A stretch of DNA of 64,000 nucleotides from JAWLAT01 sp041395325 (GTDB lineage Bacteria > Pseudomonadota > Gammaproteobacteria > Xanthomonadales > SZUA-5): the NCBI GenBank assembly GCA_041395325.1, contig JAWLAT010000026.1, forward strand, positions 6,228 through 70,227, given 5' to 3'. Under the pieces are notes generated by a model, which was not told the origin of the DNA, did not search any database, and saw nothing but the letters and a program-made list of their open reading frames with translations. Each line of letters begins with the position of its first letter. The stretch's first letter is position 1. Shown here in pieces: positions 40,979 to 49,854 of this stretch. The position numbers and the translations under genes were made by a program.

Positions 40979-42198
40979 GCTGGTCCGCCCGGCTCGCCGA
41001 GCAGGCGCAGCAGCGTCGGGCACAGGCACGCCTGCGCCGCATCGAGCCGGTGGTGGCGTTGCCGGTAGGTCGGGTCGAACGTGGCGGTCGCGTGCTGCTG
41101 GAATTCAGCAGCAATGACTATCTGGGTCTGGCCCGTGATCCGCGCCAGGCTGAGGTGTTGGCGGCAGCGGCCCGCGCCCACGGCGCTGGCGCTGGGGCCG
41201 CCCACGCCGTCAGTGGCCATCACCCCGAGCACGAGCGGCTGCAGGCCGAGCTGGCCGACTGGCTGCAGCGCCCGGCCGTGTTGTTGTGCAGCAGCGGCTG
41301 GTCGGCCGCGCTGGGGTGTCTGGGCGGCTTGCTGCAGCGTGGCGATGCCTGTCTGCAGGACCGTCTCAATCACGCTTGTCTGCTTGATGGTGCCCGCCTG
41401 GCCGGCGCCCGGCTGAGCCGCTACCGCCACCTTGATGCCGACCATGCCGGCGAACAATTGCAGGCCCTGGATGCGGGTGCGCTGGCGCTGCTGGTCACCG
41501 ATGGCGTCTTCAGCATGGATGGCGATGTAGCCCCGCTACCGCAGTTGGCTGCCGACGCAGCCGAGCACGACAGCTGGCTGATGGTCGATGAGGCGCACGC
41601 GCTGGGCGTGCTCGGGCCAGATGGCGCAGGCAGTGCCGCCGCGGTCGGTCTGGATGCGCGACAGGTCCCGATCCTGATGGGCACCTTCGGCAAGGCGCTC
41701 GGCGGCTGGGGTGCCTTCATTGCCGGCTCGGTCGAGCTGATCGAACACCTGCAGCACACCGCCCGCCCCTGGCTGTTCAGCACCGCCCTGCCAGCGGCCT
41801 GGGCCACGCTGTGCCGCAGCGCCGTTGCCAGGGTGCGTCGGGAGACCGCCTTGCGCGAGCAGCTGCACGAGCGCATTGCCCAGTTCCGTGCAGGCGCCGC
41901 TGCGTTGGGTCTGAGTCGACCGCCTTTGGCGTCCAATGACAGCGGCGACGAGCGCATCGGCCTGTTGCCCTCGGACACACCGATCCAGCCCTTTCTGCTC
42001 GGTAGCGAAGCCCGTGCCCTGACCTGGGAAGCTGCCTTGGCCGACGCCGGTCTGGCGGTCAAGGCGATTCGGCCACCGACCGTGCCGGCCGGTCAGTCGC
42101 GCCTGCGCATTGCCTTGTCGGCTGGCCACTCGCCGGAACAGATCGAACGCCTCCTGGGTGCACTGGCCCGTTTGCGCGATTCGGAGGCACAGACATGA
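40975..42198 (+). CDS. bioF: 8-amino-7-oxononanoate synthase BioF
   Basis: A 407-residue PLP-dependent alpha-oxoamine synthase joining pimeloyl-ACP and alanine. Signatures: LLEFSSNDYLGLARD, AGAGAAHAVSGHHPEHERLQ, MVDEAHALGVLGPDG (Asp 205) and MGTFGKALGGWGAF with the PLP Lys at 240. It begins at a GTG overlapping the bioB TGA (GTGA), which fixes the start and shows coupling. Slightly longer than E. coli BioF at the N-terminus. Confidence 0.94.
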   Translation: MSWSARLAEQAQQRRAQARLRRIEPVVALPVGRVERGGRVLLEFSSNDYLGLARDPRQAEVLAAAARAHGAGAGAAHAVSGHHPEHERLQAELADWLQRPAVLLCSSGWSAALGCLGGLLQRGDACLQDRLNHACLLDGARLAGARLSRYRHLDADHAGEQLQALDAGALALLVTDGVFSMDGDVAPLPQLAADAAEHDSWLMVDEAHALGVLGPDGAGSAAAVGLDARQVPILMGTFGKALGGWGAFIAGSVELIEHLQHTARPWLFSTALPAAWATLCRSAVARVRRETALREQLHERIAQFRAGAAALGLSRPPLASNDSGDERIGLLPSDTPIQPFLLGSEARALTWEAALADAGLAVKAIRPPTVPAGQSRLRIALSAGHSPEQIERLLGALARLRDSEAQT

Positions 42199-42974
42199 GC
42201 GCCATGCCTTGGCATGTGCAGCGCAGCGGCGACGGGCCACCGCTGGTGTTGCTGCACGGCTGGGCCATGCACGGCGGCGTTTTCGATCTACTGCTACCGC
42301 GGCTACAGGCGAACTGGACCCTGCATCGGGTCGACTTGCCCGGTCATGGCCTGAGTCCCGCAGGTACCCTGCAGCTGGACGACCTTGCCGCGTCGCTGGC
42401 TGACCACTTCGGTGCGGCTCATTGGCTGGGTTGGTCCCTCGGCGGGCTGGTCGCACTGCAGCTGGCGCTGGACCATCCACAGCAGGTCCGATCGCTGAGT
42501 CTGGTCGGTGCCTCACCTCGATTCACCACCGCGGCCGACTGGACCTGTGCGGTCGATGGCAGCGTCTTCGCCCAGTTTGCCCAGGCGCTGGAGCAGGATG
42601 TGGGTCGCACGCTGGAGCGTTTCCTGGCGCTGGAAACGCTGGGCGCCGAGCACGCCCAGGACGAGCGTCACTGGCTACGGCAACTGCTGCAGCGTGTGCC
42701 GACGCCATCGGCCGACGTGCTCACCGAGGGCCTGCAGCTACTGCAAAGCACCGATCTGCGCGGACGCCTGCCAGAGCTGCGCTGTCCCAATCTGTGGCTG
42801 GGCGGTCGCCGCGACCGACTGGTGCCGCCGGCCGCGCTGGAATGGGCCGCCGGGACGGCACCGAATGGCCGCGCCGTGATCCTCGATCAGGCCGCGCATG
42901 CACCCTTCATCGGTCGTCCCGATGCCTTTGCCGAAACGCTCGCCGATTTTCTCGAGGCCGCAGGGACTCGCTGA
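42195..42974 (+). CDS. bioH: Pimeloyl-ACP methyl ester esterase BioH
   Basis: A 259-residue alpha/beta hydrolase releasing pimeloyl-ACP methyl ester. The oxyanion segment LLHGWAMHGGVFD, the nucleophile elbow GWSLGG (Ser 81), a late Asp (GGRRDRLVP) and the catalytic His in DQAAHAPFIGRP are all present. It has a GGAGG ribosome site and overlaps bioF by ATGA. With bioC elsewhere in the window, the BioC-BioH route to pimelate is complete. Confidence 0.92.
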   Translation: MSAMPWHVQRSGDGPPLVLLHGWAMHGGVFDLLLPRLQANWTLHRVDLPGHGLSPAGTLQLDDLAASLADHFGAAHWLGWSLGGLVALQLALDHPQQVRSLSLVGASPRFTTAADWTCAVDGSVFAQFAQALEQDVGRTLERFLALETLGAEHAQDERHWLRQLLQRVPTPSADVLTEGLQLLQSTDLRGRLPELRCPNLWLGGRRDRLVPPAALEWAAGTAPNGRAVILDQAAHAPFIGRPDAFAETLADFLEAAGTR

Positions 42975-43040
42975 CCCCGACGCGCCCGGCGCCGCGTATG
43001 CAGCCTTGCCGCATTGCGCGGAGACCTTCGGAACACCCGC

Positions 43041-43346
43041 ATGTTCGACGACATCCCCATCGACCAACAGCGGCGGCGCCTGCTGGGCGCCCTGCCACTG
43101 ACCGCTGTCGCCCTCGGCAGCAGTCTGGTCCTGCCCAACCCTGCCTGGAGTCAAGCTGCCATGAGCGCACTGGAAACATCGCTGGAGAAGAGTCGCACCG
43201 ACAAGAAGGGCGTCACCCTGCTGGTCGGCGGTACCACCGTTGCGCTGGTCGTCACTGAGGTCTTCGATGGCTTCGTCATCGGTCGCAGCCAGCAGTACGA
43301 CCGGATTGTCGTCAAGCTGGAGAAGATTGACGGCGTGCTCGGCTGA
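43041..43346 (+). CDS. Small Tat-exported protein of unknown function
   Basis: A 101-residue protein. It has a twin-arginine-like signal, QQRRRLLGALPLTAVALGSS, with a cleavage-like WSQAA end. The ~60-residue mature part ends VLVVTEVFDGFVIGRSQQYD-like, with Lys-rich KSRTDKKGVTLLVGGTT. No family recognised. It follows bioH by 66 bases; it could ride on that transcript. Nothing ties it to biotin. Confidence 0.55.
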   Translation: MFDDIPIDQQRRRLLGALPLTAVALGSSLVLPNPAWSQAAMSALETSLEKSRTDKKGVTLLVGGTTVALVVTEVFDGFVIGRSQQYDRIVVKLEKIDGVLG

Positions 43347-43361
43347 CCACAGGGGAAAACC

Positions 43362-43643
43362 TCAGACGCGGGACCGCAACGGGGCGTAGTGGCAATGGCA
43401 GCGGCCGGGGGCGCAGCCCAGCGCGGTCAGATCGGCGGTGTCCTCGGTGGACACCGGCGTGCAGTTCAGTGCGGCCGAGTGTGGACAATCCAGATCGCGG
43501 ACCAGCGCCCATTGGCCGGTGGTCCCGGTGCGACCGCGGGGAGCCAGCCCAGCACTCAACAGCGAGGCGCGGCGCCAGCGGCGCGCCTGCCACCAGCCGG
43601 CGGTGCACAGCAGCAAGGCGATGGTCGGCAGCAACAGCATCAT
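43362..43643 (-). CDS. Small Cys-rich membrane-anchored protein
   Basis: A 93-residue protein with one N-terminal helix (MMLLLPTIALLLCTAGWW) and a basic stop (RRWRR). The polar tail carries five Cys: DCPHSAALNC, then GCAPGRCHCHY. The CxxxxCHCH-like end could bind metal or form disulfides. I know no family. It is convergent with the Tat-exported small protein. Confidence 0.5.
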   Translation of the reverse strand: MMLLLPTIALLLCTAGWWQARRWRRASLLSAGLAPRGRTGTTGQWALVRDLDCPHSAALNCTPVSTEDTADLTALGCAPGRCHCHYAPLRSRV

Positions 43644-43824
43644 GGTGGCGGGCTCCTGACTCGATGGGTAGAGAGGATCGCTGGCAAATGTGCAGCGAAG
43701 ATGCAGCTTTCCGCTTTCATCCGCACGGCGCGCCCAGACCGCCCTGGGAGCTCGACACCGCCTTGCGGGTTTTTAACGACCGCTGATCGACAATGGCCGC
43801 AGCGCACTGACGCGAGGGCTGAGC

Positions 43825-45234
43825 ATGTCGACAAAGCTGTGGCGTGATCTGGAGCCAAACGAACAGGCCCTGTGGGGGCGCCTGCAGGCGCATCCCCTCG
43901 AACGACCCGAGCAGGGCCTGGACCTGGTCCGCCGGGTCGCGCGGGAGCAGGGCTGGACCCTGCCCGAGGCCCGAGCGGCGGTGGAGGAATATCGCCGCTT
44001 CTGCCTGCTGGCCTGTCTGAGCGAGACACCGGTCACCCCCAGCGAGGACGTCGACCAGGTCTGGCATCTGCACCTGACCTACAGCCGCGACTACTGGGAA
44101 CGTTGGTGCGGTCAGGCCCTGCAGCGGCCCCTGCACCACGACCCCACGCCGGGCGGCCAGGCAGCCGGGCAGACCTATGTGCAGCAATACGCGCAAACCC
44201 TGGCGCTGTATGAACGCTGTTTTGGTCCGCCGCCGCGTCGCTGGTGGCCGGCCAGTCACCGGCGGTTCGCCCGTCCCGAGCGCTGGCGCTGGGTCGATCG
44301 GCAGCGTTACTGGTTGCTGCCGCGGCCGCGGCACTGGGGCGCGCTGCTGGCCAACCGCTGGCCATGGTTGGGTCTGCTGCTGCCGGCCAGCGCGATGGCA
44401 CTGCCGTCCAATCCGCTGGACTGGACGGCGGGTCCATTCCTGGCGTTGTTCGGATTGGGTGGGCTGCTGCTGTGGATCACCACACTGATCCTGCGCCACC
44501 TGGCCTCGGACACCGGCGCCGCCCGCGGTGGACAGCAGCTGACGGCCCACGAGATGGCCTTTCTGGCCGGGGGCTCGGAACGCTTGCTGGACACGACGGT
44601 GGCGGCTGCGCTGGACGACGGCACTCTGCAATGGGATGACGCCAGCATGGTGCTGCGGCCCACCGGCCAGGGTTCAGTCAGCGAACACCGCGATGTGCTC
44701 GCCGCGGTGCGGCAGGGCGCCAGGCCAAAACGCCTGGCCCGCCGGCTGGCGCCGCTGCGGCAGCGGGTACAGCTGGAGCTGATGCGCCGCGGCCTGGTGC
44801 TGGACAATGCGCAGGCCTGGAAGGTGCAGCTGTGGTCGGCGTTGCCGTTGGCGCTGTGGAGCGGCTTCGGTGTGGCCAAGATCGTCACCGGCCTGGAGCG
44901 CGACAAGCCGGTTGGCTTCCTGGTGATCCTCACCATCTTGTGCGCCATTGCGACGCTGACCTGGCTGTTCAAGCGACCGCGTTTCAGCAAGGCCGGTCGC
45001 GTCGCGCTGGCGCAGGCGCGGGTGCAGCAGTCGCGCGCCGCCAGGGCGCCGCGCAGCGGCCATGGCGAGCTGGCCGTGGCCGTCGCGCTTGGCGGCACCG
45101 TTCTGCTCAGCGGCACGGCCTGGGCTGGCTATCATCAATACCGCACGCCGTCCGGCGACGGGGGTGGCAGTGGCGGCGACAGCGACGGCGGTGGTGGCTG
45201 CGGCGGTGGTGGTTGCGGAGGCTGCGGCGGCTGA
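43825..45234 (+). CDS. TIGR04222-type membrane protein with Gly/Cys-rich tail
   Basis: A 469-residue protein. The N-terminus has a GRDP-like motif (PSEDVDQVWHLHLTYSRDYW in part, ~72-92). Residues ~180-230 hold two helices (WLGLLLPASAMAL, FLALFGLGGLLLWITTLIL). The middle is the TIGR04222 domain (AHEMAFLAGGSERLLDTTVA, then LAPLRQRVQLELMRRGLVLD), with helices near 345-385. The protein ends in a low-complexity tail (GGGSGGDSDGGGGCGGGGCG and on), a hallmark of the family. Function unknown. The tail recalls Gly/Cys-rich precursor segments, but no modification genes are adjacent. Confidence 0.8.
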   Translation: MSTKLWRDLEPNEQALWGRLQAHPLERPEQGLDLVRRVAREQGWTLPEARAAVEEYRRFCLLACLSETPVTPSEDVDQVWHLHLTYSRDYWERWCGQALQRPLHHDPTPGGQAAGQTYVQQYAQTLALYERCFGPPPRRWWPASHRRFARPERWRWVDRQRYWLLPRPRHWGALLANRWPWLGLLLPASAMALPSNPLDWTAGPFLALFGLGGLLLWITTLILRHLASDTGAARGGQQLTAHEMAFLAGGSERLLDTTVAAALDDGTLQWDDASMVLRPTGQGSVSEHRDVLAAVRQGARPKRLARRLAPLRQRVQLELMRRGLVLDNAQAWKVQLWSALPLALWSGFGVAKIVTGLERDKPVGFLVILTILCAIATLTWLFKRPRFSKAGRVALAQARVQQSRAARAPRSGHGELAVAVALGGTVLLSGTAWAGYHQYRTPSGDGGGSGGDSDGGGGCGGGGCGGCGG

Positions 45235-45312
45235 AACTGCCGAAGTGGCAGCCTGGGAACACCGGCGCTCTCGAAGCGGCCTCCGTGCGAGCGGCCGCTG
45301 GCGTACCAAACC

Positions 45313-45320
45313 GCTACACT
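45313..45320 (+). promoter_or_regulatory. GCTACACT -10 element of uvrD
   Basis: The -10-like TACACT ends 7 bases before the uvrD ATG, so transcription would begin at or next to the start codon, giving a leaderless message. The same GCTANNCT box occurs upstream of several other genes here. No clear -35 was found. Confidence 0.4.
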
Positions 45321-45327
45321 TGCGTCG

Positions 45328-47490
45328 ATGACTTCCCCGCTGCTCGCCGATCTGAATGCCGCCCAGCAGGCGGCCGTGGCGGCCCCGCCAGGCCATTATC
45401 TGATCCTCGCCGGTGCCGGCTCCGGCAAGACCCGCGTGCTGGTTCACCGACTGGCCTGGCTGATTGCCGAACAGGGCCTGTGGCCGCACTCGCTGCTGGC
45501 CGTGACCTTCACCAACAAGGCCGCCGGCGAAATGCGGGCGCGCACCGAGGCGCTGCTGCAGGAACCGGGCCGCGGGCTGTGGATCGGCACCTTCCATGGC
45601 CTGGCGCATCGTTTGCTGCGCTTGCACTTCGAAGAAGCCGGCCTGCCGCGCGAGTTCCAGGTGCTCGATGCCGACGACCAGCAGCGGCTGGTCAAGCGAA
45701 TCGTGCGTGAGTCGGATCTGGACGAAAAGCGCTTCGATCCCCGCTTCGGCACCTGGCAGATCAACACCTGGAAGGATCAGGCCCAGCGCCCCGCTGACAT
45801 CGACGCGCGCGAAGACCGACTGGCGCAGATCTGGGTCGATGTCTATCGCCAGTACCAGTCCGCCTGTCAGCGCAGTGGTCTGGTCGATTTTGCCGAGCTG
45901 CTGTTGCGCAGCTACGAGTTGCTGGCCGAGCACCCTGCCTTGCTGGCGCACTATCAGCGTCGCTTCGCGCATGTGCTGGTCGATGAGTTCCAGGACACCA
46001 ACCAGATGCAGTATCTGTGGCTGCAGCGTCTGGCCGGCGAGCAGGCGCAGCTGTTCGCGGTCGGCGACGACGACCAGTCGATCTACAGCTGGCGTGGCGC
46101 GCAGGTGGAAAACATGTATCGCTTCCAGCGCGACTGGCCGGAGGTCAAGGTGCTGCGGCTGGAGCAGAACTATCGCTCCACCCAGCGCATCCTGGATGCC
46201 GCCAATACGCTGATCGGCAACAACGGCGATCGCCTCGGCAAGACCCTGTGGACCGAGCGCAAGGGCGGCACACCGATCCAGCTGTATGCGGCCTACAACG
46301 AGCAGGATGAAGCGCGCTACGTGATCGAGCGGGTCCGACGCTGGCGTGATCAGGGTGGCCGCTTGGACGAGTGCGCCATCCTGTACCGCTCCAACGCGCT
46401 GTCGCGGGTGTTCGAACAGGTGCTGGTGGAGCAGAAGCTGCCCTACCGCATCTACGGCGGGCAGCGCTTCTTCGAGCGCGCCGAGATCAAGGACGCGCTG
46501 GCCTGGCTGCGTCTGCTGGCCAATCCGCTGGACGACGCCAGCTTCGAGCGCGCGCTGGCCAGTCCCAGTCGCGGCGTCGGTGAGCGCAGCCTGGAGCGGC
46601 TGCGGGCATTGGCGCGCGAGCAGGGGGCCTCGCTGTGGCAGGCGGCGCAGCATCCGGCGTTGGCGCAGACGCTCAGTGGCAAGCCGCGCAATGCCCTGCA
46701 GGGCTTCGTCGAGCTGGTCGACCGGCTGCAGCAGCGTCTGGCGCAGGCCACACTGGAGGAGCAGGTTCGCAGCGTGCTGGAAGACACCGGGCTGAAGGAC
46801 AGCTATGCCCAGTCCGACCCGCGCGAAGCCGAGGCGCGGCTGGACAACCTCAATGAACTGGTGGCGCTGGTCGGCAGCTTCCGGGTGGTCGAGGAGGAGG
46901 AAGGCCAGACCCCGCTGACCGCCTTCCTTGCTCAGGCGGCGTTGGACGCCGGCGAAAATCAGGCCGCGCCGCATGCCGATGCGGTGCAGCTGATGACTCT
47001 GCACGCGGCCAAGGGACTGGAATTTCCGCTGGTTTTCCTGATCGGCATGGAAGAGGGCCTGTTCCCCAATCAGCGCGCGATGGACGAAGGCCCGCAGCAA
47101 CTGGCCGAGGAACGCCGACTGGCCTATGTGGGGATGACCCGCGCCGAGCAGGAACTGGTGCTCTGCTACGCCGAAAGTCGTCGCTGGCGCGGCACCGCCG
47201 CCTTCAATGCGCCTTCACGCTTCCTCGCCGAACTGCCGCGTGATGCGGTGCAGGAAGTCCGACCGCGCGTTCAGGTCAGCCGCCCCAGCGCGCTGGCGGC
47301 CGCCGCACCGCTGGTCGAACCAGGCCTGCCTGGCATCAAGCTGGGCGCCAATGTCCGTCATCCCCGCTTTGGTGCCGGCGTCGTGGTCCACGCCTATGGC
47401 CGCGGTGACCATGCCCGCGTCCAGGTGCAATTCGACGACCACGGCATGAAGGAGCTGCTGCTGGCCTTCAGCAAGCTGGAGGTGGAGTAG
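45328..47490 (+). CDS. uvrD: DNA helicase II UvrD
   Basis: A 720-residue superfamily 1A helicase, the same length as E. coli UvrD. Motifs in order: LAGAGSGKTRVL (Walker A), TFTNKAAGEM, VDEFQDTNQMQY (Walker B), GDDDQSIYSWRGA, QNYRST, TLHAAKGLEF and LAYVGMTRAEQEL. The C-terminal IKLGANVRHPRFGAGVVVHA is the UvrD/PcrA RNA-polymerase-binding Tudor-like segment, separating it from Rep. It unwinds 3'-5' in mismatch and excision repair. The start codon follows a -10 box so closely that the mRNA may be leaderless. Confidence 0.93.
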   Translation: MTSPLLADLNAAQQAAVAAPPGHYLILAGAGSGKTRVLVHRLAWLIAEQGLWPHSLLAVTFTNKAAGEMRARTEALLQEPGRGLWIGTFHGLAHRLLRLHFEEAGLPREFQVLDADDQQRLVKRIVRESDLDEKRFDPRFGTWQINTWKDQAQRPADIDAREDRLAQIWVDVYRQYQSACQRSGLVDFAELLLRSYELLAEHPALLAHYQRRFAHVLVDEFQDTNQMQYLWLQRLAGEQAQLFAVGDDDQSIYSWRGAQVENMYRFQRDWPEVKVLRLEQNYRSTQRILDAANTLIGNNGDRLGKTLWTERKGGTPIQLYAAYNEQDEARYVIERVRRWRDQGGRLDECAILYRSNALSRVFEQVLVEQKLPYRIYGGQRFFERAEIKDALAWLRLLANPLDDASFERALASPSRGVGERSLERLRALAREQGASLWQAAQHPALAQTLSGKPRNALQGFVELVDRLQQRLAQATLEEQVRSVLEDTGLKDSYAQSDPREAEARLDNLNELVALVGSFRVVEEEEGQTPLTAFLAQAALDAGENQAAPHADAVQLMTLHAAKGLEFPLVFLIGMEEGLFPNQRAMDEGPQQLAEERRLAYVGMTRAEQELVLCYAESRRWRGTAAFNAPSRFLAELPRDAVQEVRPRVQVSRPSALAAAAPLVEPGLPGIKLGANVRHPRFGAGVVVHAYGRGDHARVQVQFDDHGMKELLLAFSKLEVE

Positions 47491-47582
47491 GGGCAGGGCC
47501 CAGCAAGAGCCGCCCCATCGCGGTTCCGCAGACGAGAGCCGACGTCGGTCGCAGCAATCTGGCGGCGAGTTCCCTTTCTTCT

Positions 47583-47624
47583 GGGCCCTGGGCCCTGAGC
47601 CCTGAGCCCTGAGCCCTGAGCCCT
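47583..47624 (+). repeat. Heptad repeat array upstream of the NtrX-like gene
   Basis: Six contiguous units: GGGCCCT twice, then GAGCCCT four times, followed by a partial CAGCC. It is the longest and most regular copy of the GRGCCCT family here and ends ~50 bases before the regulator's ATG. Confidence 0.7.
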
Positions 47625-47676
47625 CAGCCAACAACCCTGCGCTATCCTCTCCTCTTTCCATCGCCCGCAATCGCCC

Positions 47677-49038
47677 ATGGCCAAGGCCCACATTCTGGTC
47701 GTCGATGACGAACCGGACATTCGCTCGCTGGTGCAGGAGATCCTTGAGGACGAGGGCTATGCGGTGCGCTCGGCCGAGGGGGCGGAGCCGGCGCGCAAGG
47801 CGATCCGCTCGGAGCGGCCGGACCTGGTGTTGCTGGATGTGTGGATGCCCGACGCCGACGGCATCAGCCTGCTGAAGGAATGGCAGGGCCAGGGTCTGGA
47901 CATGACTGTGGTGATGATGAGCGGCCATGGCACGGTGGAAACCGCGGTCGAGGCGACGCGCCTGGGCGCGCTGGATTTCCTGGAAAAGCCGCTGTCACTG
48001 GCGAAGTTGCTGGTCACGGTCGAGCGCAGCCTCGATCACACCCGCGTACGGCGTGAGAACGAAGGTCTGAAGCGGCAGCGCAGCGTGCCGCTGGAACCGG
48101 TCGGCAGCAGCCAGGCGATGCAGCAATTGCGGGCGCAAGCCGAACGCCTGGCCGCGCATGACACGCCGGTGCTGTTGCTGGGCGAGGCCGGCAGCGGCAA
48201 GGCCACACTGGCGCGTTATCTGCATGCCCGCAGCACTCGACGCGACGGGGCGTTCGTCGAGTGCCAGCCGGCCGCCATCGAGCGCGATGGACAGGCCGTG
48301 ACCCTGTTCGGCAGCGAAGAGGGCGGGCAAGTCCGCTATGGCCTGCTGGAGCAGGCCCGCGCCGGCAGTCTGTATCTGGATGAGATCACCGAGCTGTGCC
48401 TGGAGGTGCAGAAGCGCCTGGCCAGCGCGCTGTCACGACAGGCCTACAGCCGCATGGGGGGTGCCGCACCGCTGGAGCTGAGCACCCGCGTCATTGCCAG
48501 CAGCAGCCAGGACCTGGAGAAGGCGCTGGCCAGCGGTCAGCTGGACGAGGAGCTCTACTACCAGCTGAAGGTGGTGCCGTTGAAGGTGCCGCCGCTGCGC
48601 GAGCGACCCGAGGATGTATCCGAGCTGCTCGCCTTCCATGCCGACTGGTACCACCAGCAGGAGCGCCTGCCCTATCGGCGCTTTTCCATCGCGGCCCAGA
48701 ACCGCCTGCGCCAGCATCCCTGGCCGGGCAATGTCCGGGAGTTGTCCAATCTGGTGCAGCGTTTGCTGATCATGGGCAGCAGTGCCGAGGTGGATGCGGC
48801 CGAGGCCGACCAGGCACTCGGCAGCGCACCGCCACCGCGCCCGGTCGGTGACGAGGGCTTCCCGCTGGATTTGAACATGCCGTTGCGCGAAGCCCGCGAG
48901 CAGTTCGAGCGCGAGTATCTGCTGCGTCAGTTGAAGGCAGCGCAGGGCAGCGTCGGCAAGCTGGCCCGACTGGTCGGCCTGGAACGGACTCATCTGTATC
49001 GCAAGCTGCGCTCATTGGGCGTGGAACTGAAGGACTGA
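47677..49038 (+). CDS. NtrX-like response regulator lacking the sigma-54 contact loop
   Basis: A 453-residue NtrC-family protein. Receiver: Asp 10/11 pocket, phosphorylated Asp 54 (VLLDVWMPD), Lys 104. AAA+ domain: Walker A GEAGSGKA (169-176), Walker B SLYLDE (231-236), and the LYYQLKVVPLKVPPLRERPE segment with Arg fingers. C-terminal Fis helix-turn-helix (KLARLVGLERTHLYRKL). The GAFTGA loop that contacts sigma-54 is replaced by GSEEGGQVRYG (212-222), so it probably cannot activate sigma-54 promoters. No sensor kinase is adjacent, so it is also an orphan. Annotation as NtrX is by overall likeness. Confidence 0.82.
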   Translation: MAKAHILVVDDEPDIRSLVQEILEDEGYAVRSAEGAEPARKAIRSERPDLVLLDVWMPDADGISLLKEWQGQGLDMTVVMMSGHGTVETAVEATRLGALDFLEKPLSLAKLLVTVERSLDHTRVRRENEGLKRQRSVPLEPVGSSQAMQQLRAQAERLAAHDTPVLLLGEAGSGKATLARYLHARSTRRDGAFVECQPAAIERDGQAVTLFGSEEGGQVRYGLLEQARAGSLYLDEITELCLEVQKRLASALSRQAYSRMGGAAPLELSTRVIASSSQDLEKALASGQLDEELYYQLKVVPLKVPPLRERPEDVSELLAFHADWYHQQERLPYRRFSIAAQNRLRQHPWPGNVRELSNLVQRLLIMGSSAEVDAAEADQALGSAPPPRPVGDEGFPLDLNMPLREAREQFEREYLLRQLKAAQGSVGKLARLVGLERTHLYRKLRSLGVELKD

Positions 49039-49068
49039 CGCGCGATCTTTGGCGCCGGGGGGAGACGG

Positions 49069-49854
49069 ATGTCAGCCAGCCGTTGGCAACAGATTGGCGA
49101 GGGTTTCTGGAACCTGCGCGGCAGTTTCCGCGTCGGCGGACTGGTCGAGATCGGCACGCACCTGTCGCTGGTGCGACTGCAGGATCAGCGTTGGGCCTTT
49201 CTCGACGCCTACAGCCTGGACGACGAGCAGATCGCTGCCGCCGAGCAGATCGCCGGCGGCCACGACCGCATCGTCGCTGTGCTCAATCTGCATCCGTTTC
49301 ACACCGTCCATGTGCGCGCCATGCATCAGGCCTTTCCGCGGGCGCAGCTGTACGGGACTGAGCGCCATCGGCAGCGCTTTGCCGACCTGCCGTGGGCCGA
49401 TGAGTGCACCGAACAATCGGCATTGCACCGGCGCTTCGCTGCCGATCTGGTGTTCACCGTACCGCGTGGTGTGGACTTCATCTCGGCCAATGAGCAGGTC
49501 CATTTCAGCTCGGTGCTGGCGCTGCACCGGGATTCGGCCGCCATCCACGTCGATGACACGCTGATGTGCCTGCGGATGCCGTTGCCACTGCGCTGGCTCG
49601 GCATTCGCGAGCTGGTGAGCTTCCATCCGTCACTGGGTTTTGCGCTGCAGAAGCGGGCCGGCGCGGCGGCCGAGTTTCGCGAGTGGGCGGAGGACCTGGC
49701 CGAGGACTGGGGCCACGCCCGTCATCTGTGCGCAGCCCACAACAGTGGTCTGTCTGCAGCCGCCGCCGGTCCTGGCGGGCTGCGGCCGTTGCTGCAACGC
49801 GCCTTGCAGAAAATGAATGGGACGCTCAAACGGCATCAGCGAAGCTGGGGTTAG
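49069..49854 (+). CDS. Degenerate metallo-beta-lactamase-like protein, uncertain
   Basis: A 261-residue soluble protein with no signal peptide and a strong GGGGGGAG ribosome site. The layout VGGLVEIGTHLSLVRLQDQR, then LNLHPFHTVHVRAMHQAFPR and AQLYGTERHRQRFADLPW recalls MBL-fold DUF4336-like proteins, but the HxHxDH zinc motif is replaced by HPFHTVH. The later FSSVLALHRDSAAIHVDDTL strand pair fits the same fold. Catalysis is doubtful. It follows the NtrX-like gene by 30 bases and may be co-transcribed. Confidence 0.45.
   Translation: MSASRWQQIGEGFWNLRGSFRVGGLVEIGTHLSLVRLQDQRWAFLDAYSLDDEQIAAAEQIAGGHDRIVAVLNLHPFHTVHVRAMHQAFPRAQLYGTERHRQRFADLPWADECTEQSALHRRFAADLVFTVPRGVDFISANEQVHFSSVLALHRDSAAIHVDDTLMCLRMPLPLRWLGIRELVSFHPSLGFALQKRAGAAAEFREWAEDLAEDWGHARHLCAAHNSGLSAAAAGPGGLRPLLQRALQKMNGTLKRHQRSWG

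Noticed and set aside
25756..47624. Heptad repeats as a CRISPR array
   Set aside because: Units are 7 bases and contiguous, with no spacers, and no cas gene is present.
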